A stretch of DNA of 44,185 nucleotides from Oscillospiraceae bacterium (GTDB taxonomy: Bacteria > Bacillota > Clostridia > Oscillospirales > Oscillospiraceae): NCBI GenBank assembly GCA_017415775.1, contig JAFQFC010000074.1:1-44185 (forward strand), read 5' to 3'. Below, piece by piece: positions 8,000 to 18,081 of this stretch. The first letter of the stretch is position 1. Every line of letters begins with the position of its first letter. The position numbers and the translations under genes were made by a program. A model generated the notes under the pieces. That model ran no database searches. It saw nothing but the letters and a program-made list of their open reading frames with translations, and was not told where the DNA came from.

Positions 8000-8608
8000 A
8001 TGGCAAACATTGCAAAGAACATCCGCCTGCTGCGCAGAAAGCAGAACATGACCCAGGACCAGCTGGCCGAGCGCCTGCACGTCACACGACAGACCGTGTC
8101 CAATTACGAAACCGGTAAAAGCCAGCCGGACATCGACACCATCGTCCGCTTGGCAGAGGCCCTGCAGGCCGACCCCAACACGCTGATCTACGGCATCCCC
8201 ACGCCGCCGAATCGCAAGCGGGAATATATCCATATGGCCATCGCTGCGGCCATCGCGCTGGTGCTGGTGATCATTTCCGTGGCCACAAGAAATGTGTTTT
8301 TCGAAAGCGTCCGCAAGGACATTTTTCGCAATGATTACACTTTGCCGGCTACCTGGCTGGCGTTGGGCTATGCACTGATGCAGCTGTTGTCTCTGGTAAC
8401 GGAACTGAAACCGGTCAAGTGCATTGCGGCAAAAGTGACTGTGCTGCTGATGATTGCAGTGTATTTGTATCTAACGAGAGTTGTCTGGATCGGTGGATTT
8501 GGTGGGCTGCTGGCGCTGTCTGTGATCCCTAAAATTGTAAAAGTGCCCTTTGTTTTCCTCCTTCCCGGTGCCGCCCTGTGGATGTTCCGCATGAAAAAAG
8601 TAAAATAG
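8000..8608 (+). CDS. XRE-family HTH regulator with C-terminal membrane domain
   Basis: The N-terminal 55 residues form a canonical Cro/CI helix-turn-helix (IAKNIRLLRRKQNMTQDQLA, then VTRQTVSNYETGKSQPD). After a linker come about four hydrophobic segments (about 78-95, 113-132, 142-158 and 163-190) and a basic tail MFRMKKVK. It is probably a membrane-tethered repressor or signal sensor. ATG 8000 is chosen over GTG 7991 because AGGAGGT (7986-7992) is seven bases before 8000 and overlaps 7991. The product is 202 residues. Codon use in the second half looks more AT-rich than in its neighbours. It resembles XRE-plus-membrane proteins common in Clostridia; target and signal are unknown. A perfect terminator follows. 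Confidence 0.85.
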   Translation: MANIAKNIRLLRRKQNMTQDQLAERLHVTRQTVSNYETGKSQPDIDTIVRLAEALQADPNTLIYGIPTPPNRKREYIHMAIAAAIALVLVIISVATRNVFFESVRKDIFRNDYTLPATWLALGYALMQLLSLVTELKPVKCIAAKVTVLLMIAVYLYLTRVVWIGGFGGLLALSVIPKIVKVPFVFLLPGAALWMFRMKKVK

Positions 8609-8610
8609 GA

Positions 8611-8638
8611 AAAGAGACTGCCTGCAGGCAGTCTCTTT
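8611..8638 (+). terminator. Intrinsic terminator after the XRE membrane regulator
   Basis: A 28-base perfect palindrome (8611-8624 with 8625-8638, centre CTGCAG) starts with AAAGAGAC and ends in GTCTCTTT, then CTTT. It is symmetrical but lies between two plus-strand genes. Confidence 0.88.
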
Positions 8639-8675
8639 CTTTACACTTTATTCATCAACACATTTGCGGAAAGTG

Positions 8676-8704
8676 TTGACTAAGCGTTGCCTTTATGATA
8701 GAAT
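8676..8704 (+). promoter_or_regulatory. Sigma-A-type promoter for the degV gene, with overlapping inverted repeat
   Basis: TTGACT (8676-8681) and TAGAAT (8699-8704) are separated by 17 bases, 40 bases before the degV ATG. CAACAC (8656-8661) and GTGTTG (8673-8678) form an inverted repeat reaching into the -35 box, which may be an operator. Confidence 0.75.
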
Positions 8705-8743
8705 GACCCGGCTGCTACAGCAAATCATCAAAGGAGCAACTCT

Positions 8744-9592
8744 ATGAAAGTACGTATTGTGATCGATTCCACCGCCGATATCCGCCCTGAACTGCGGGGG
8801 CGTTTTTCCATCGTGCCCCTCACCATCCACTTCGGTGAGCGGGAGTATGTGGACGGCGTGGACATCGACCATCATCAGTTTTACGAAATGCTGGTGGAAA
8901 GCGACGTCGTGCCCACCACCAGTCAGGCCACGCCTGCCGCCTTTGACAAGGTGTTTGCCGAGGCGGTGGCCAATGGCGAGAGCGTGGTGGCCCTGACGGT
9001 GGCCTCCAAGCTCTCCGGCACTTACCAGAGCGCCGTCATCGCCGCCGCCGAATATCCCGGCCGGGTCTTCGTGGTGGACAGCGAAACGGCTGCCATCGGC
9101 ACCGGCATTCTGGCCGAGCTGGCCCTGCGTCTGGCCGACCGGGGACAGAGTGCCGAGGAGATCGCCCGCCGCCTGGAAGAGGAGCGGAATAACGTCTTTG
9201 TGGTGGCGCTGCTGGACACGCTGGAATATCTGAAGCGGGGCGGCCGCATCTCCAAGACCGTAGCCTTCGCCGGCGGATTGCTCTCCATCAAGCCGGTGGT
9301 AGCCATCAAAAAGGGTGAGATCCTCATGCTGGGCAAGGCCCGGGGCTCCAAGCAGGGCAATAACCTGCTGGTGCAGCAGATCGAAACCGCCGGCGGCGTG
9401 GATTTCCACAAGCCGCTGCTGCTGGGCTATACCGGCATCAGCGATGCGCTGCTGGAAAAGTACGTGGCCGACAGCCATCACCTGTGGGCTGAGAGTGACG
9501 AACCCCTGACTCGCTGCGTCATCGGCAGCGTCATCGGTACCCACGCCGGTCCCGGCGCCATCGCTGTGGCCTTTTTCCGCAAAGAGAACTGA
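8744..9592 (+). CDS. DegV family fatty-acid-binding protein
   Basis: DegV proteins bind a fatty acid in a cleft between two alpha/beta domains; the FakB members present it to the kinase FakA for phosphorylation. The 282-residue product has normal length. It shows the opening IVIDSTADIRPEL, the conserved VVPTTSQATPAAF (about 61-73) with the ligand-contacting Thr/Ser, VALTVASKLSGTYQSA, and VDSETAAIGTGI. The central LDTLEYLKRGGRISK motif and IKPVVAIKKGEI are also typical. It has its own promoter, ribosome site (AAAGGAG) and terminator, so it is monocistronic. Whether it works with FakA (no fakA here) is inference. Confidence 0.93.
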   Translation: MKVRIVIDSTADIRPELRGRFSIVPLTIHFGEREYVDGVDIDHHQFYEMLVESDVVPTTSQATPAAFDKVFAEAVANGESVVALTVASKLSGTYQSAVIAAAEYPGRVFVVDSETAAIGTGILAELALRLADRGQSAEEIARRLEEERNNVFVVALLDTLEYLKRGGRISKTVAFAGGLLSIKPVVAIKKGEILMLGKARGSKQGNNLLVQQIETAGGVDFHKPLLLGYTGISDALLEKYVADSHHLWAESDEPLTRCVIGSVIGTHAGPGAIAVAFFRKEN

Positions 9593-9624
9593 AAAAAGAG
9601 GAAGGCAGTGCCTTCCTCTTTTTT
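9592..9624. terminator. Bidirectional terminator between degV and the HAD gene
   Basis: A 16-bp stem pairs AAAAAAGAGGAAGGCA with TGCCTTCCTCTTTTTT around a single G, with A and T tails on both sides. It overlaps both stop codons of the converging genes. Confidence 0.9.
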
Positions 9625-10249
9625 ATGCCATTTCTTCAAAGCTGCGGATGCAGCGGTCACATACCTGCTGCATCTCGTCCCATGTCATGTCGAAGAACTC
9701 GTCGTACACGCCCACCACCTGCAGCCCGGCGGCCTTGGCGCCCCGGCAGGCAGCTACGGAGTCGTCGAACATGGTGCATTCCTCCGGCTTGACGCCCACG
9801 GCGGCAGCGGCCATGTGGAAGCACTCCGGGTTCTTCTTTTCCAGCCCCAGCTCCTGAGCGAACACGATGCGCTCGAAAAAGTCCATCAGTCCCAGATGGG
9901 TGAGAGCCGTGCGGCAATGCTCCGGCACGCTGGAGGTCAGCACCATCATCCGCTCACCGCGCTCCCGGCACCGCTCCAGATATGCCCGCACGCCCGGCTT
10001 CACCGTCACGGCGGTGGCGTACATGTCGCCCGCCATCTCCATCCACTCGGCCATGATCTCGTCGGTGGATTCCTCCAGTTGGCAATACTCCTTGGTGAAC
10101 ACCGCCGCCAGCGGGAAGATGGTGTGGGCCACGCCCTCGTAATATTCCTTGGTGTAGGGCATGTTTCGCTTTTTCAAAAACGCAATGTCCACATCCCGCC
10201 AGATGCCGTTGGAGTCGATGAGGGTGCCGTCCATATCAAAAATCAGCAT
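9623..10249 (-). CDS. HAD-superfamily hydrolase (beta-phosphoglucomutase/phosphatase-like)
   Basis: A 208-residue haloacid-dehalogenase-fold hydrolase that probably dephosphorylates a small metabolite in the cytoplasm. Motif I is FDMDGTLIDS with nucleophile D5 and acid/base D7. Motif II is the VLTSS segment (about 103-107). Motif III is the lysine in EKKNPECF, and motif IV is MFDDSVAA. A helical cap lies between motifs I and II (about 15-85), as in subfamily IA enzymes such as phosphoglycolate phosphatase and beta-phosphoglucomutase. The substrate cannot be named. It follows the glycosylase gene by 12 bases with a GGAG site, so the two form a small operon. Confidence 0.88.
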   Translation of the reverse strand: MLIFDMDGTLIDSNGIWRDVDIAFLKKRNMPYTKEYYEGVAHTIFPLAAVFTKEYCQLEESTDEIMAEWMEMAGDMYATAVTVKPGVRAYLERCRERGERMMVLTSSVPEHCRTALTHLGLMDFFERIVFAQELGLEKKNPECFHMAAAAVGVKPEECTMFDDSVAACRGAKAAGLQVVGVYDEFFDMTWDEMQQVCDRCIRSFEEMA

Positions 10250-10261
10250 GATTGTTCTCCT

Positions 10262-10870
10262 TTAATCCGTGTATTCCAGAGTGAAGCGCCAGGGGAAATC
10301 CACCGCTTCCTCGGCATAGTCGATGCCGATGCGTTTGCCTGCCCTGATGCGGAAGGGGGGAGGTGCTTCCCCCTCGACCGGGCGGCAAATGTACAGATCG
10401 TCGCCCAATAAATCCAAGCCATCCGAAGATGTGTCAAGTGCTAACGCTTGACAGCACTTGCCGGGTCCGTTGAGGAAGTTTTTTCGCTGATAGGCGGTCA
10501 GCTCTTCCCAGTTTTTACCGTAGCGCAGGCGGCAAATGGTGTCCCGGCCTTCCACGATCTCCAGCCCCCGCAGCAGCACGGCGTCCGGTTCGCCCTCACC
10601 GTTGGTGACAAAGTTGAGACAGGTGTGCATGCCGTAAATGAGGTAAAGATAGGCGTGGCCCGGCGGGCCGAACATGGTGGCGTTGCGCTGCGTCTTGCGG
10701 TAGCCGTAGGCGTGGCAGGCTTTGTCGATGGCGCCCACATAGGCCTCCGTCTCCGTGATGCGGCAGATCAGTACTTCGCCCTCGTACCGCCGCACCAACA
10801 GGCAGCCCACCAGCGAGCGGGCAAGGTCCACCGTGTCACCAACATAGTCCTGCCGCACCAGCTTGTCCAT
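10262..10870 (-). CDS. DNA-3-methyladenine glycosylase, AAG/MPG family
   Basis: A base-excision repair enzyme that removes alkylated purines. The 202-residue product matches the Firmicutes AAG-type proteins. It has LARSLVGCLLVRR, the catalytic segment CRITETEAYVG with E42 as the likely general base, CHAYGYRKTQRNATMFGPPGH, the YLIYGMHTCLNFVT core and FLNGPGKCCQALAL. An upstream in-frame ATG would add 27 residues (CNGRRFVVWCCKRQ) that look non-coding. ATG 10870 is preceded by AAGGAGGTG and is the right start. It is the first gene of a two-gene operon with the HAD hydrolase, with its own candidate promoter. Confidence 0.92.
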   Translation of the reverse strand: MDKLVRQDYVGDTVDLARSLVGCLLVRRYEGEVLICRITETEAYVGAIDKACHAYGYRKTQRNATMFGPPGHAYLYLIYGMHTCLNFVTNGEGEPDAVLLRGLEIVEGRDTICRLRYGKNWEELTAYQRKNFLNGPGKCCQALALDTSSDGLDLLGDDLYICRPVEGEAPPPFRIRAGKRIGIDYAEEAVDFPWRFTLEYTD

Positions 10871-10896
10871 GGACCCACCTCCTTGCCGTTTGCAAC

Positions 10897-10925
10897 ACCA
10901 TACCACAAACCGGCGTCCATTGCAA
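10897..10925 (-). promoter_or_regulatory. Candidate promoter for the glycosylase-HAD operon
   Basis: On the minus strand TTGCAA (10925-10920) and TATGGT (10902-10897) are spaced by 17 bases, 27 bases before the glycosylase ATG. Both boxes match consensus at four of six positions. The rest of the 169-base divergent gap (to 11039) shows only a 6-bp inverted repeat ATGGTA/TACCAT (10986-11013) in front of tmk. Confidence 0.5.
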
Positions 10926-11039
10926 TCACACTTGCCGAATCTGCGGGGCAAAGCTGTGTTTTATGATGGACAAACGGGAAAAACTATGGTAAACTGCTAT
11001 GTTAGAATACCATGACTATGTGTGAAATGAGGGAACACC

Positions 11040-11711
11040 ATGAGCGGTAAGCTGATCGTTTTTGAAGGAACCGACGGCAGCGGCAAGGCCACCCAGACCC
11101 GTCTGCTGTGCGAGGAACTGGAAAAACGGAATATCCCCTATCGGAAGCTGGAGTTTCCCCGTTACAGCGAGGAATCCTCGGCGCTGATCCGGCTGTATCT
11201 GGCCGGCGCTTTCGGCAGCAGGCCGGAGGATGTGAACGCCTTCGCCGCCGCCACCTTCTTCTCTGTGGACCGCTACGCTTCCTATAAGCAGGACTGGGGC
11301 GAGTTCTATGAGCAGGGCGGACTGGTGATCGCTGACCGCTACACCACCTCCAACGCCGTCCACCAGACCGGCAAGCTCCCGCCTGAGGAGCGGCAGGCCT
11401 TTTTGGACTGGCTCTTCGACTTTGAGTATCGGATGCTGGGTCTGCCCGCCCCTACCCGGGTGCTGTATCTGGATCTGCCCACGGAGCTGTCGGGCCAGAT
11501 GATGCGCCGCCGGGAGCAGGAGACCGGTACCCACGCCGACATCCACGAGCAGGACACCGGATATCTGCGCCGCTGCCGTGAGAATGCCGCCTTTGTGGTG
11601 GATTACTGCGGCTGGACGAGGATCGACTGTGCCGGCAGCGACGGTGTCCGTTCCATCGGGGATATCCACGCCGAAGTGCTGGACAAGCTCTCCGACCTGC
11701 TTGTCCTGTAA
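11040..11711 (+). CDS. tmk: Thymidylate (dTMP) kinase
   Basis: Phosphorylates dTMP to dTDP for DNA synthesis. The 223-residue protein opens with KLIVFEGTDGSGKATQ, a P-loop (about 8-17). It contains EFPRYSEESSALIRLYL (dTMP-binding region), FFSVDRYASYKQ, the DRYTTSNAVHQ segment (the DRY/S motif) and a lid rich in arginine (MMRRREQETG). These are diagnostic for dTMP kinase. The lid arginines and a lysine after GSG (GSGKA) resemble the longer clostridial subtype. The ribosome site is weak (GAGGG). Downstream is a short hairpin, GGCGCA/TGCGCC (11721-11735), without a T tract, then the converging Cys-rich peptide gene. Confidence 0.92.
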   Translation: MSGKLIVFEGTDGSGKATQTRLLCEELEKRNIPYRKLEFPRYSEESSALIRLYLAGAFGSRPEDVNAFAAATFFSVDRYASYKQDWGEFYEQGGLVIADRYTTSNAVHQTGKLPPEERQAFLDWLFDFEYRMLGLPAPTRVLYLDLPTELSGQMMRRREQETGTHADIHEQDTGYLRRCRENAAFVVDYCGWTRIDCAGSDGVRSIGDIHAEVLDKLSDLLVL

Positions 11712-11756
11712 GGAAAGCGAGGCGCAGAATGCGCCCCGCCCCCTATGTCCGTGAAC

Positions 11757-11921
11757 TCAGCAGGTGCAGCAGTCATCGCCGCAGCCATGATGATGGCTGT
11801 GACCGCCGCAGCCGCAGTTCATGCCGCTGTTGCCGCAGCCCATGTTGTTGCCGCCGCAGCAGAACACCAACAGAAGAAGGATGATCAGCCAGAGGCAGGA
11901 ACAGTTGTTGTCAAAACCCAT
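11757..11921 (-). CDS. Small Cys- and Gly-rich single-span membrane protein, 54 residues
   Basis: A short gene too small for routine ORF calling. It encodes MGFDNNCSC, then a hydrophobic helix LWLIILLLLVF (residues 10-20), then a tail with CCGG, several CG pairs, HSHHH and a final CCTC. Ten cysteines occur in 54 residues, plus a His cluster. A good ribosome site (GAGGTG, 6 bases before ATG) supports translation. Similar small proteins (FDNNxSCLWxIIxLLxxFCCGG pattern) occur in many Clostridia, often mislabelled as chorion or high-cysteine proteins; their function is unknown. The layout suggests a membrane-anchored metal- or thiol-binding peptide, which is inference. It lies between tmk and mltG on the opposite strand and appears to be alone. 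Confidence 0.8.
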   Translation of the reverse strand: MGFDNNCSCLWLIILLLLVFCCGGNNMGCGNSGMNCGCGGHSHHHGCGDDCCTC

Positions 11922-12032
11922 TTTTGTCACCTCACTTGTTCTTCTCTATGGCTATGATATGCGTCCGCACCGCCGGTGGTACCTTGTCCGGCTGCTGCAG
12001 GACCGAGAAAAACAGAAAGGAAAGATCAAGCC

Positions 12033-13160
12033 ATGTCTGAACGCAAGAATTCCGGTACCACCAGCTGGGACGCCGCCCAGGTGCGCCGCGAGACCAGCCG
12101 GAAGCCGGAGGAAAAGAAAGTAAAACCCAAGAAAAAGCGCCGCGGTGGCTGGCTGCTGTATCTTCTGGGCGTGCTGGTATCTTCTGCCCTGCTGGCAGGA
12201 ATCGGCTGGCTCATGGTCAACGATGTCTGCGCCCTGAATAAAGAACCCCTGACTGCCACCGTGGTGGTGGAGAAGGGTGACGGCGTGGGTGTGGTGACCG
12301 ACAAGCTGAAGGATGCCGGTCTCATCAACTCCAAGCTGCTGTTCCGTATTTTCGGTATCGTCTTTGATGCCGGCGATACCATCACCCCCGGCACCTATGA
12401 ACTGAACACCGACATGGACTTCCGCTGCCTCATCCAGTCCATGCAGAGCAGCCTGAGCATTACGCCTGTGGGCGTGGTGACCGTCACCATCCCCGAGGGC
12501 TACAATGCCAAGCAGATCTTCAAGCTGCTGGAAGAGAAGGGCGTGTGCAGCGCTGCCGACCTGGAGGAAGCTGCCAAGAACTATGAGTTCACCGAGTTTG
12601 ACTTTGTGGACAACGAGAATCTGGGCGATATCACCCGTCTGGAAGGCTATCTGGCCCCCGACACCTACGAGTTCTTCGAGGACGAGGCCCCCGAAAAGGC
12701 CATCAGCCGCCTGCTGCGCAACTTCGACTTCTGGATGAACGACGATATGATGGCAGCCGTGGAAAAGAGCGGCCGCTCCCTGCAGGAGATCGTCACCATC
12801 GCCTCTCTCATCGAGAAGGAGACCGACGGTACCGACCGTGAGAAGATCGCCTCCGTCATCTATAACCGTTTGAACTATGCCGCCGAGACTGCCTACTTCC
12901 TGCAGATCGACGCTGCGCTGGTGTATGCTGCCGGCCGTGAGATCACCGTGGACGACTACCAGACGCTGGACAGCCCCTACAACCTGTACAGGCATCAGGG
13001 CCTGCCTCCCACGGCCATCGCCAACCCCGGCCTGGCTTCCTTGAAGGCTGCTCTGAACCCCGCCAGCACCAACTTCTATTTCTATGCGCTGGGCAAGGAC
13101 GGCCTGCACATCTTCAGCCGCACGCTGGCAGAGCATAACCGTGTGCTGGCCAACAACTGA
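12033..13160 (+). CDS. mltG: Endolytic murein transglycosylase MltG (YceG-like)
   Basis: MltG cuts nascent peptidoglycan at the membrane and helps set glycan strand length. The product is 375 residues. It has a basic cytoplasmic N terminus (KKVKPKKKRRGG), one membrane segment (about 45-65, LLYLLGVLVSSALLAGIGW) and an extracytoplasmic LysM-like region with IPEGYNAKQIFKLL. The catalytic YceG domain contains LEGYLAPDTYEF, VTIASLIEKET with the catalytic glutamate E261, and the end motif YNLYRHQGLPPTAIANPG. An in-frame ATG 57 bases upstream lacks a ribosome site, whereas GAAAGGAAAG precedes ATG 12033. The U32 gene follows five bases later, an order also seen in Bacillus (yrrL then the yrrN/yrrO genes). 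Confidence 0.93.
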   Translation: MSERKNSGTTSWDAAQVRRETSRKPEEKKVKPKKKRRGGWLLYLLGVLVSSALLAGIGWLMVNDVCALNKEPLTATVVVEKGDGVGVVTDKLKDAGLINSKLLFRIFGIVFDAGDTITPGTYELNTDMDFRCLIQSMQSSLSITPVGVVTVTIPEGYNAKQIFKLLEEKGVCSAADLEEAAKNYEFTEFDFVDNENLGDITRLEGYLAPDTYEFFEDEAPEKAISRLLRNFDFWMNDDMMAAVEKSGRSLQEIVTIASLIEKETDGTDREKIASVIYNRLNYAAETAYFLQIDAALVYAAGREITVDDYQTLDSPYNLYRHQGLPPTAIANPGLASLKAALNPASTNFYFYALGKDGLHIFSRTLAEHNRVLANN

Positions 13161-13165
13161 GCGCT

Positions 13166-14392
13166 ATGATTAAAAGAAGAAAACCCGAGCTGCTTTGCCC
13201 TGCCGGTGACTGGGAGCGGCTGAACATGGCGGTGCGCTACGGTGCCGACGCCGTGTATCTGGCCGGCACCAGCTTTGGTATGCGTTCCTTCGCCGGTAAC
13301 TTTACCGATGAAGAGCTGCGCCGTGCCGTCATCTTCGCCCATGAGCGTGGCGTGAAGGTCCATGTGACCGTCAACACCATGCCGAGAAGCGAAGAGGTGG
13401 ACAAGCTGCCCGCCCATCTGGAACTTTTGAACGATGCCGGGGTGGATGCCCTCATCGTGGCCGATCTGGGCGCCTTCACCATGGCGGGGAAGTACGCCCC
13501 CCGGTGCGAGCGTCATATCTCCACCCAGCAGTCCATCGCCAACTACGCCAGCGCCCAGTCGTGGTACGATCTGGGTGCCAAGCGTGTGGTGCTGGCCCGT
13601 GAGCTGAGTCTGGACGAGGTCCGTGAGATCCGCCGCCGGGTGTCCCCGGAGCTGGAGATCGAGACCTTCGCCCACGGCGCCATGTGCGTCAGCTACTCCG
13701 GCCGGTGTTTGCTGAGCAACTATATGACGGGCCGTGACTCCAACCGCGGCGCCTGCGCCCAGCCCTGCCGCTACCAGTACGCCCTCATGGAGGAAAAGCG
13801 CCCCGGCGAGTATTTCCCTGTCTTTGAGGACGAGCAGGGTACCTATATCATGAACTCCCGGGATATGTGCATGATCGACCATCTGGACGATCTCATGGAC
13901 GCCGGTGTGGACTGCATTAAGATCGAGGGCCGTGCCAAGTCCGCCTACTACGCCGCCATTGTCACCGGCGCTTACCGCCACGTGCTGGACGACGTCTGGG
14001 CAGGCCGTCCCGTTGACCCCGTCTGGCGTGACGAGGTGGAGCATGTGAGCCACCGCCACTATTCCACCGGCTTCTTCTACGGCTATCCCGGCCAGTACTA
14101 CGAAAGCTCCCGCTATATCCGTGACTGGCAGATCTGCGCCGTGGTCACCGATTGCGATGAAAACGGCCTTGCTACCTTGAGCCTGCGCAATAAGTTCAGC
14201 GTGGGCGATCAGGTGGAGATCGTGGGCCCCGACTGCAAGCCCTTCACTATGACCGTCCCCATGATGCACAACGAGGAGGGAGAGGAACTGGACTGCCCCC
14301 GCACGCCCCAGATGGTGTTCACCATGCAGCTGCCAAGGCCCGTCCCTGCCTATAGCTTCGTCCGCCATGCCGTGGAGCTGAGCGGCAAGTAA
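13166..14392 (+). CDS. U32-family protein, probable tRNA 5-hydroxyuridine synthase TrhP-type
   Basis: The 408-residue product is a peptidase U32 family member. In Escherichia coli and Bacillus subtilis TrhP members make 5-hydroxyuridine at tRNA position 34 from prephenate. It opens with ELLCPAGDWERL and YGADAVYLAGTSFGMR, and carries the family signature around FAHGAMCVSYSGRCLLSNYM. Four cysteines, C174, C181, C197 and C201, are spaced as in the family's iron-sulfur site. DSNRGACAQPCRY and IKIEGRAKSAYY follow. The start lies five bases after mltG with no clear ribosome site, so translation is likely coupled. Bacillus has two adjacent U32 genes and a methyltransferase here; this locus has one gene. 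A tRNA role is inferred from family and synteny. Confidence 0.85.
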   Translation: MIKRRKPELLCPAGDWERLNMAVRYGADAVYLAGTSFGMRSFAGNFTDEELRRAVIFAHERGVKVHVTVNTMPRSEEVDKLPAHLELLNDAGVDALIVADLGAFTMAGKYAPRCERHISTQQSIANYASAQSWYDLGAKRVVLARELSLDEVREIRRRVSPELEIETFAHGAMCVSYSGRCLLSNYMTGRDSNRGACAQPCRYQYALMEEKRPGEYFPVFEDEQGTYIMNSRDMCMIDHLDDLMDAGVDCIKIEGRAKSAYYAAIVTGAYRHVLDDVWAGRPVDPVWRDEVEHVSHRHYSTGFFYGYPGQYYESSRYIRDWQICAVVTDCDENGLATLSLRNKFSVGDQVEIVGPDCKPFTMTVPMMHNEEGEELDCPRTPQMVFTMQLPRPVPAYSFVRHAVELSGK

Positions 14393-14400
14393 AAATGATA

Positions 14401-14435
14401 AAAATCACCTGTTTCTGCAGAAACAGGTGATTTTT
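14401..14435. terminator. Bidirectional terminator between the U32 and GNAT genes
   Basis: A 17-bp perfect inverted repeat (14401-14417 with 14418-14434) with core TCACCTGTTTC has A and T tails on both sides, between converging genes. Confidence 0.92.
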
Positions 14436-14441
14436 CTTCTA

Positions 14442-14963
14442 TTACTGTCCCATGACCACATCGTCCAGATATGCCTTAAATGCGCCGTATTCCCCGTTTG
14501 TCAGCGCCCGGGGCGCGGACATGACTACCAGATCGTGACCGTGGTTGCCCTCGTGATAGGGGGGATGGATGTGGGGGAAGGGGTTTTCCACAAAGCCGCA
14601 CCGCTGGTAGAAGCTGCGGCGGCGGATCGACACCTTATCCACCGGCGGGTCGATCTCCAGAATCACGGTCTTGCCCCGCTGTGCCAGCAGCTCCAGCGCC
14701 TGCTGTCCGTACCGCCGCCCCCGCAGAGCGGGGAGGATGCAGAAATGCTCCACATAGCAGAAGTCCTCCGTCTCCCACCAGAGGATGTCACCCACAAAGT
14801 CCTCGCCCTCCAAAATCACGGTGAAGTGGTATTCCGGATGGTGCATAATGGCGCACTGGGACGCATCCTGCCGCTGCTCGTGGTGGGGAAAGCTGATGGC
14901 GTACAGCGCCATGGCCCGGGCAAAATAGGCGTCACGGCTGTCGGTGAGACGGAGAAAGTGCAT
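14442..14963 (-). CDS. GNAT-family N-acetyltransferase
   Basis: A 173-residue Gcn5-related acetyltransferase that transfers acetyl from acetyl-CoA to an amine. The fold is visible as VEHFCILPALRGRRYGQQAL (about 70-89), which is motif A with the pyrophosphate-binding RxxxxG loop. Then come KTVILEIDPPVD and the SFYQRCGF motif B. The substrate cannot be predicted. It is monocistronic: AAGGAGG lies before the ATG and the bidirectional terminator ends it. It is divergent from the alaS T-box leader with a gap of about 90 bases. The family is very large, so only the class is assigned. Confidence 0.87.
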   Translation of the reverse strand: MHFLRLTDSRDAYFARAMALYAISFPHHEQRQDASQCAIMHHPEYHFTVILEGEDFVGDILWWETEDFCYVEHFCILPALRGRRYGQQALELLAQRGKTVILEIDPPVDKVSIRRRSFYQRCGFVENPFPHIHPPYHEGNHGHDLVVMSAPRALTNGEYGAFKAYLDDVVMGQ

Positions 14964-15054
14964 GGGAAAACCTCCTTGGGGGAAATGGTGTATCTATGGT
15001 ATACCAAACCGCTCCGCCGCGCAAGAGAAAATCGCGGAGAGCCCCAACCAACAG

Positions 15055-15082
15055 TTGACAACCGTAACATTTGTGGTAAAAT
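15055..15082 (+). promoter_or_regulatory. Promoter of the alaS T-box transcript
   Basis: TTGACA (15055-15060, perfect) and TAAAAT (15077-15082) are spaced by 16 bases. The transcript should start near 15089 and enter the T-box leader. Confidence 0.85.
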
Positions 15083-15088
15083 AATTCC

Positions 15089-15325
15089 GATATGAAAATG
15101 CTGTGAGGAAACGAGCCTGTTGTTCCGACCCAAAGCGAAGCGGGGATGGTGAAAGCCCGCCGGTCACGGAGTTCAGGCGGCCACTTCCGAGCGGACTGCG
15201 ACGAGCAGTACGGTTCATCCCCGTTACCGGATGGCTGAGATGGCGCATTTTTTGGTGCGTCAAATTAGGGTGGTACCGTGAAGTGAACCTTCGCCCCTAT
15301 GTGTGGGCGGGGGTCTATTTTTTTG
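15089..15325 (+). ncRNA. T-box riboswitch leader upstream of alaS
   Basis: The leader ends in the T-box sequence AGGGTGGTACCG (15267-15278), which pairs with the acceptor end of uncharged tRNA. It is followed by a GC-rich stem, CGCCC with GGGCG around 15292-15310, and a T run (15316-15323), giving the terminator of the antiterminator/terminator switch. Upstream lies a long structured stem I region (about 15100-15230, with GGGGATGGTGAAAGCCC) and a stem before the T-box with a poly-T loop (15243-15259). The gene downstream is alaS, so the expected ligand is uncharged tRNA-Ala. I could not place the specifier codon with confidence. Confidence 0.92.
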
Positions 15326-15377
15326 CCTTCCCACTCACGAAAAGTTCAAAAAATTTATCATAAAGGAGTAAACCATC

Positions 15378-18047
<2,670 letters not shown>

Positions 18048-18081
18048 AAATAACAATTAACAAGGGAAAGGAGCATATTTC

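Noticed and set aside
10986-11013. Strong promoter for tmk
   Set aside because: TAGAAT is present at 11003-11008 but no -35 box fits at 16-18 bases; only a weak inverted repeat is seen, so no promoter is claimed.
14401-14435. Terminal inverted repeat of an insertion sequence
   Set aside because: The palindrome is a simple bidirectional terminator between converging genes; no transposase or second copy nearby.
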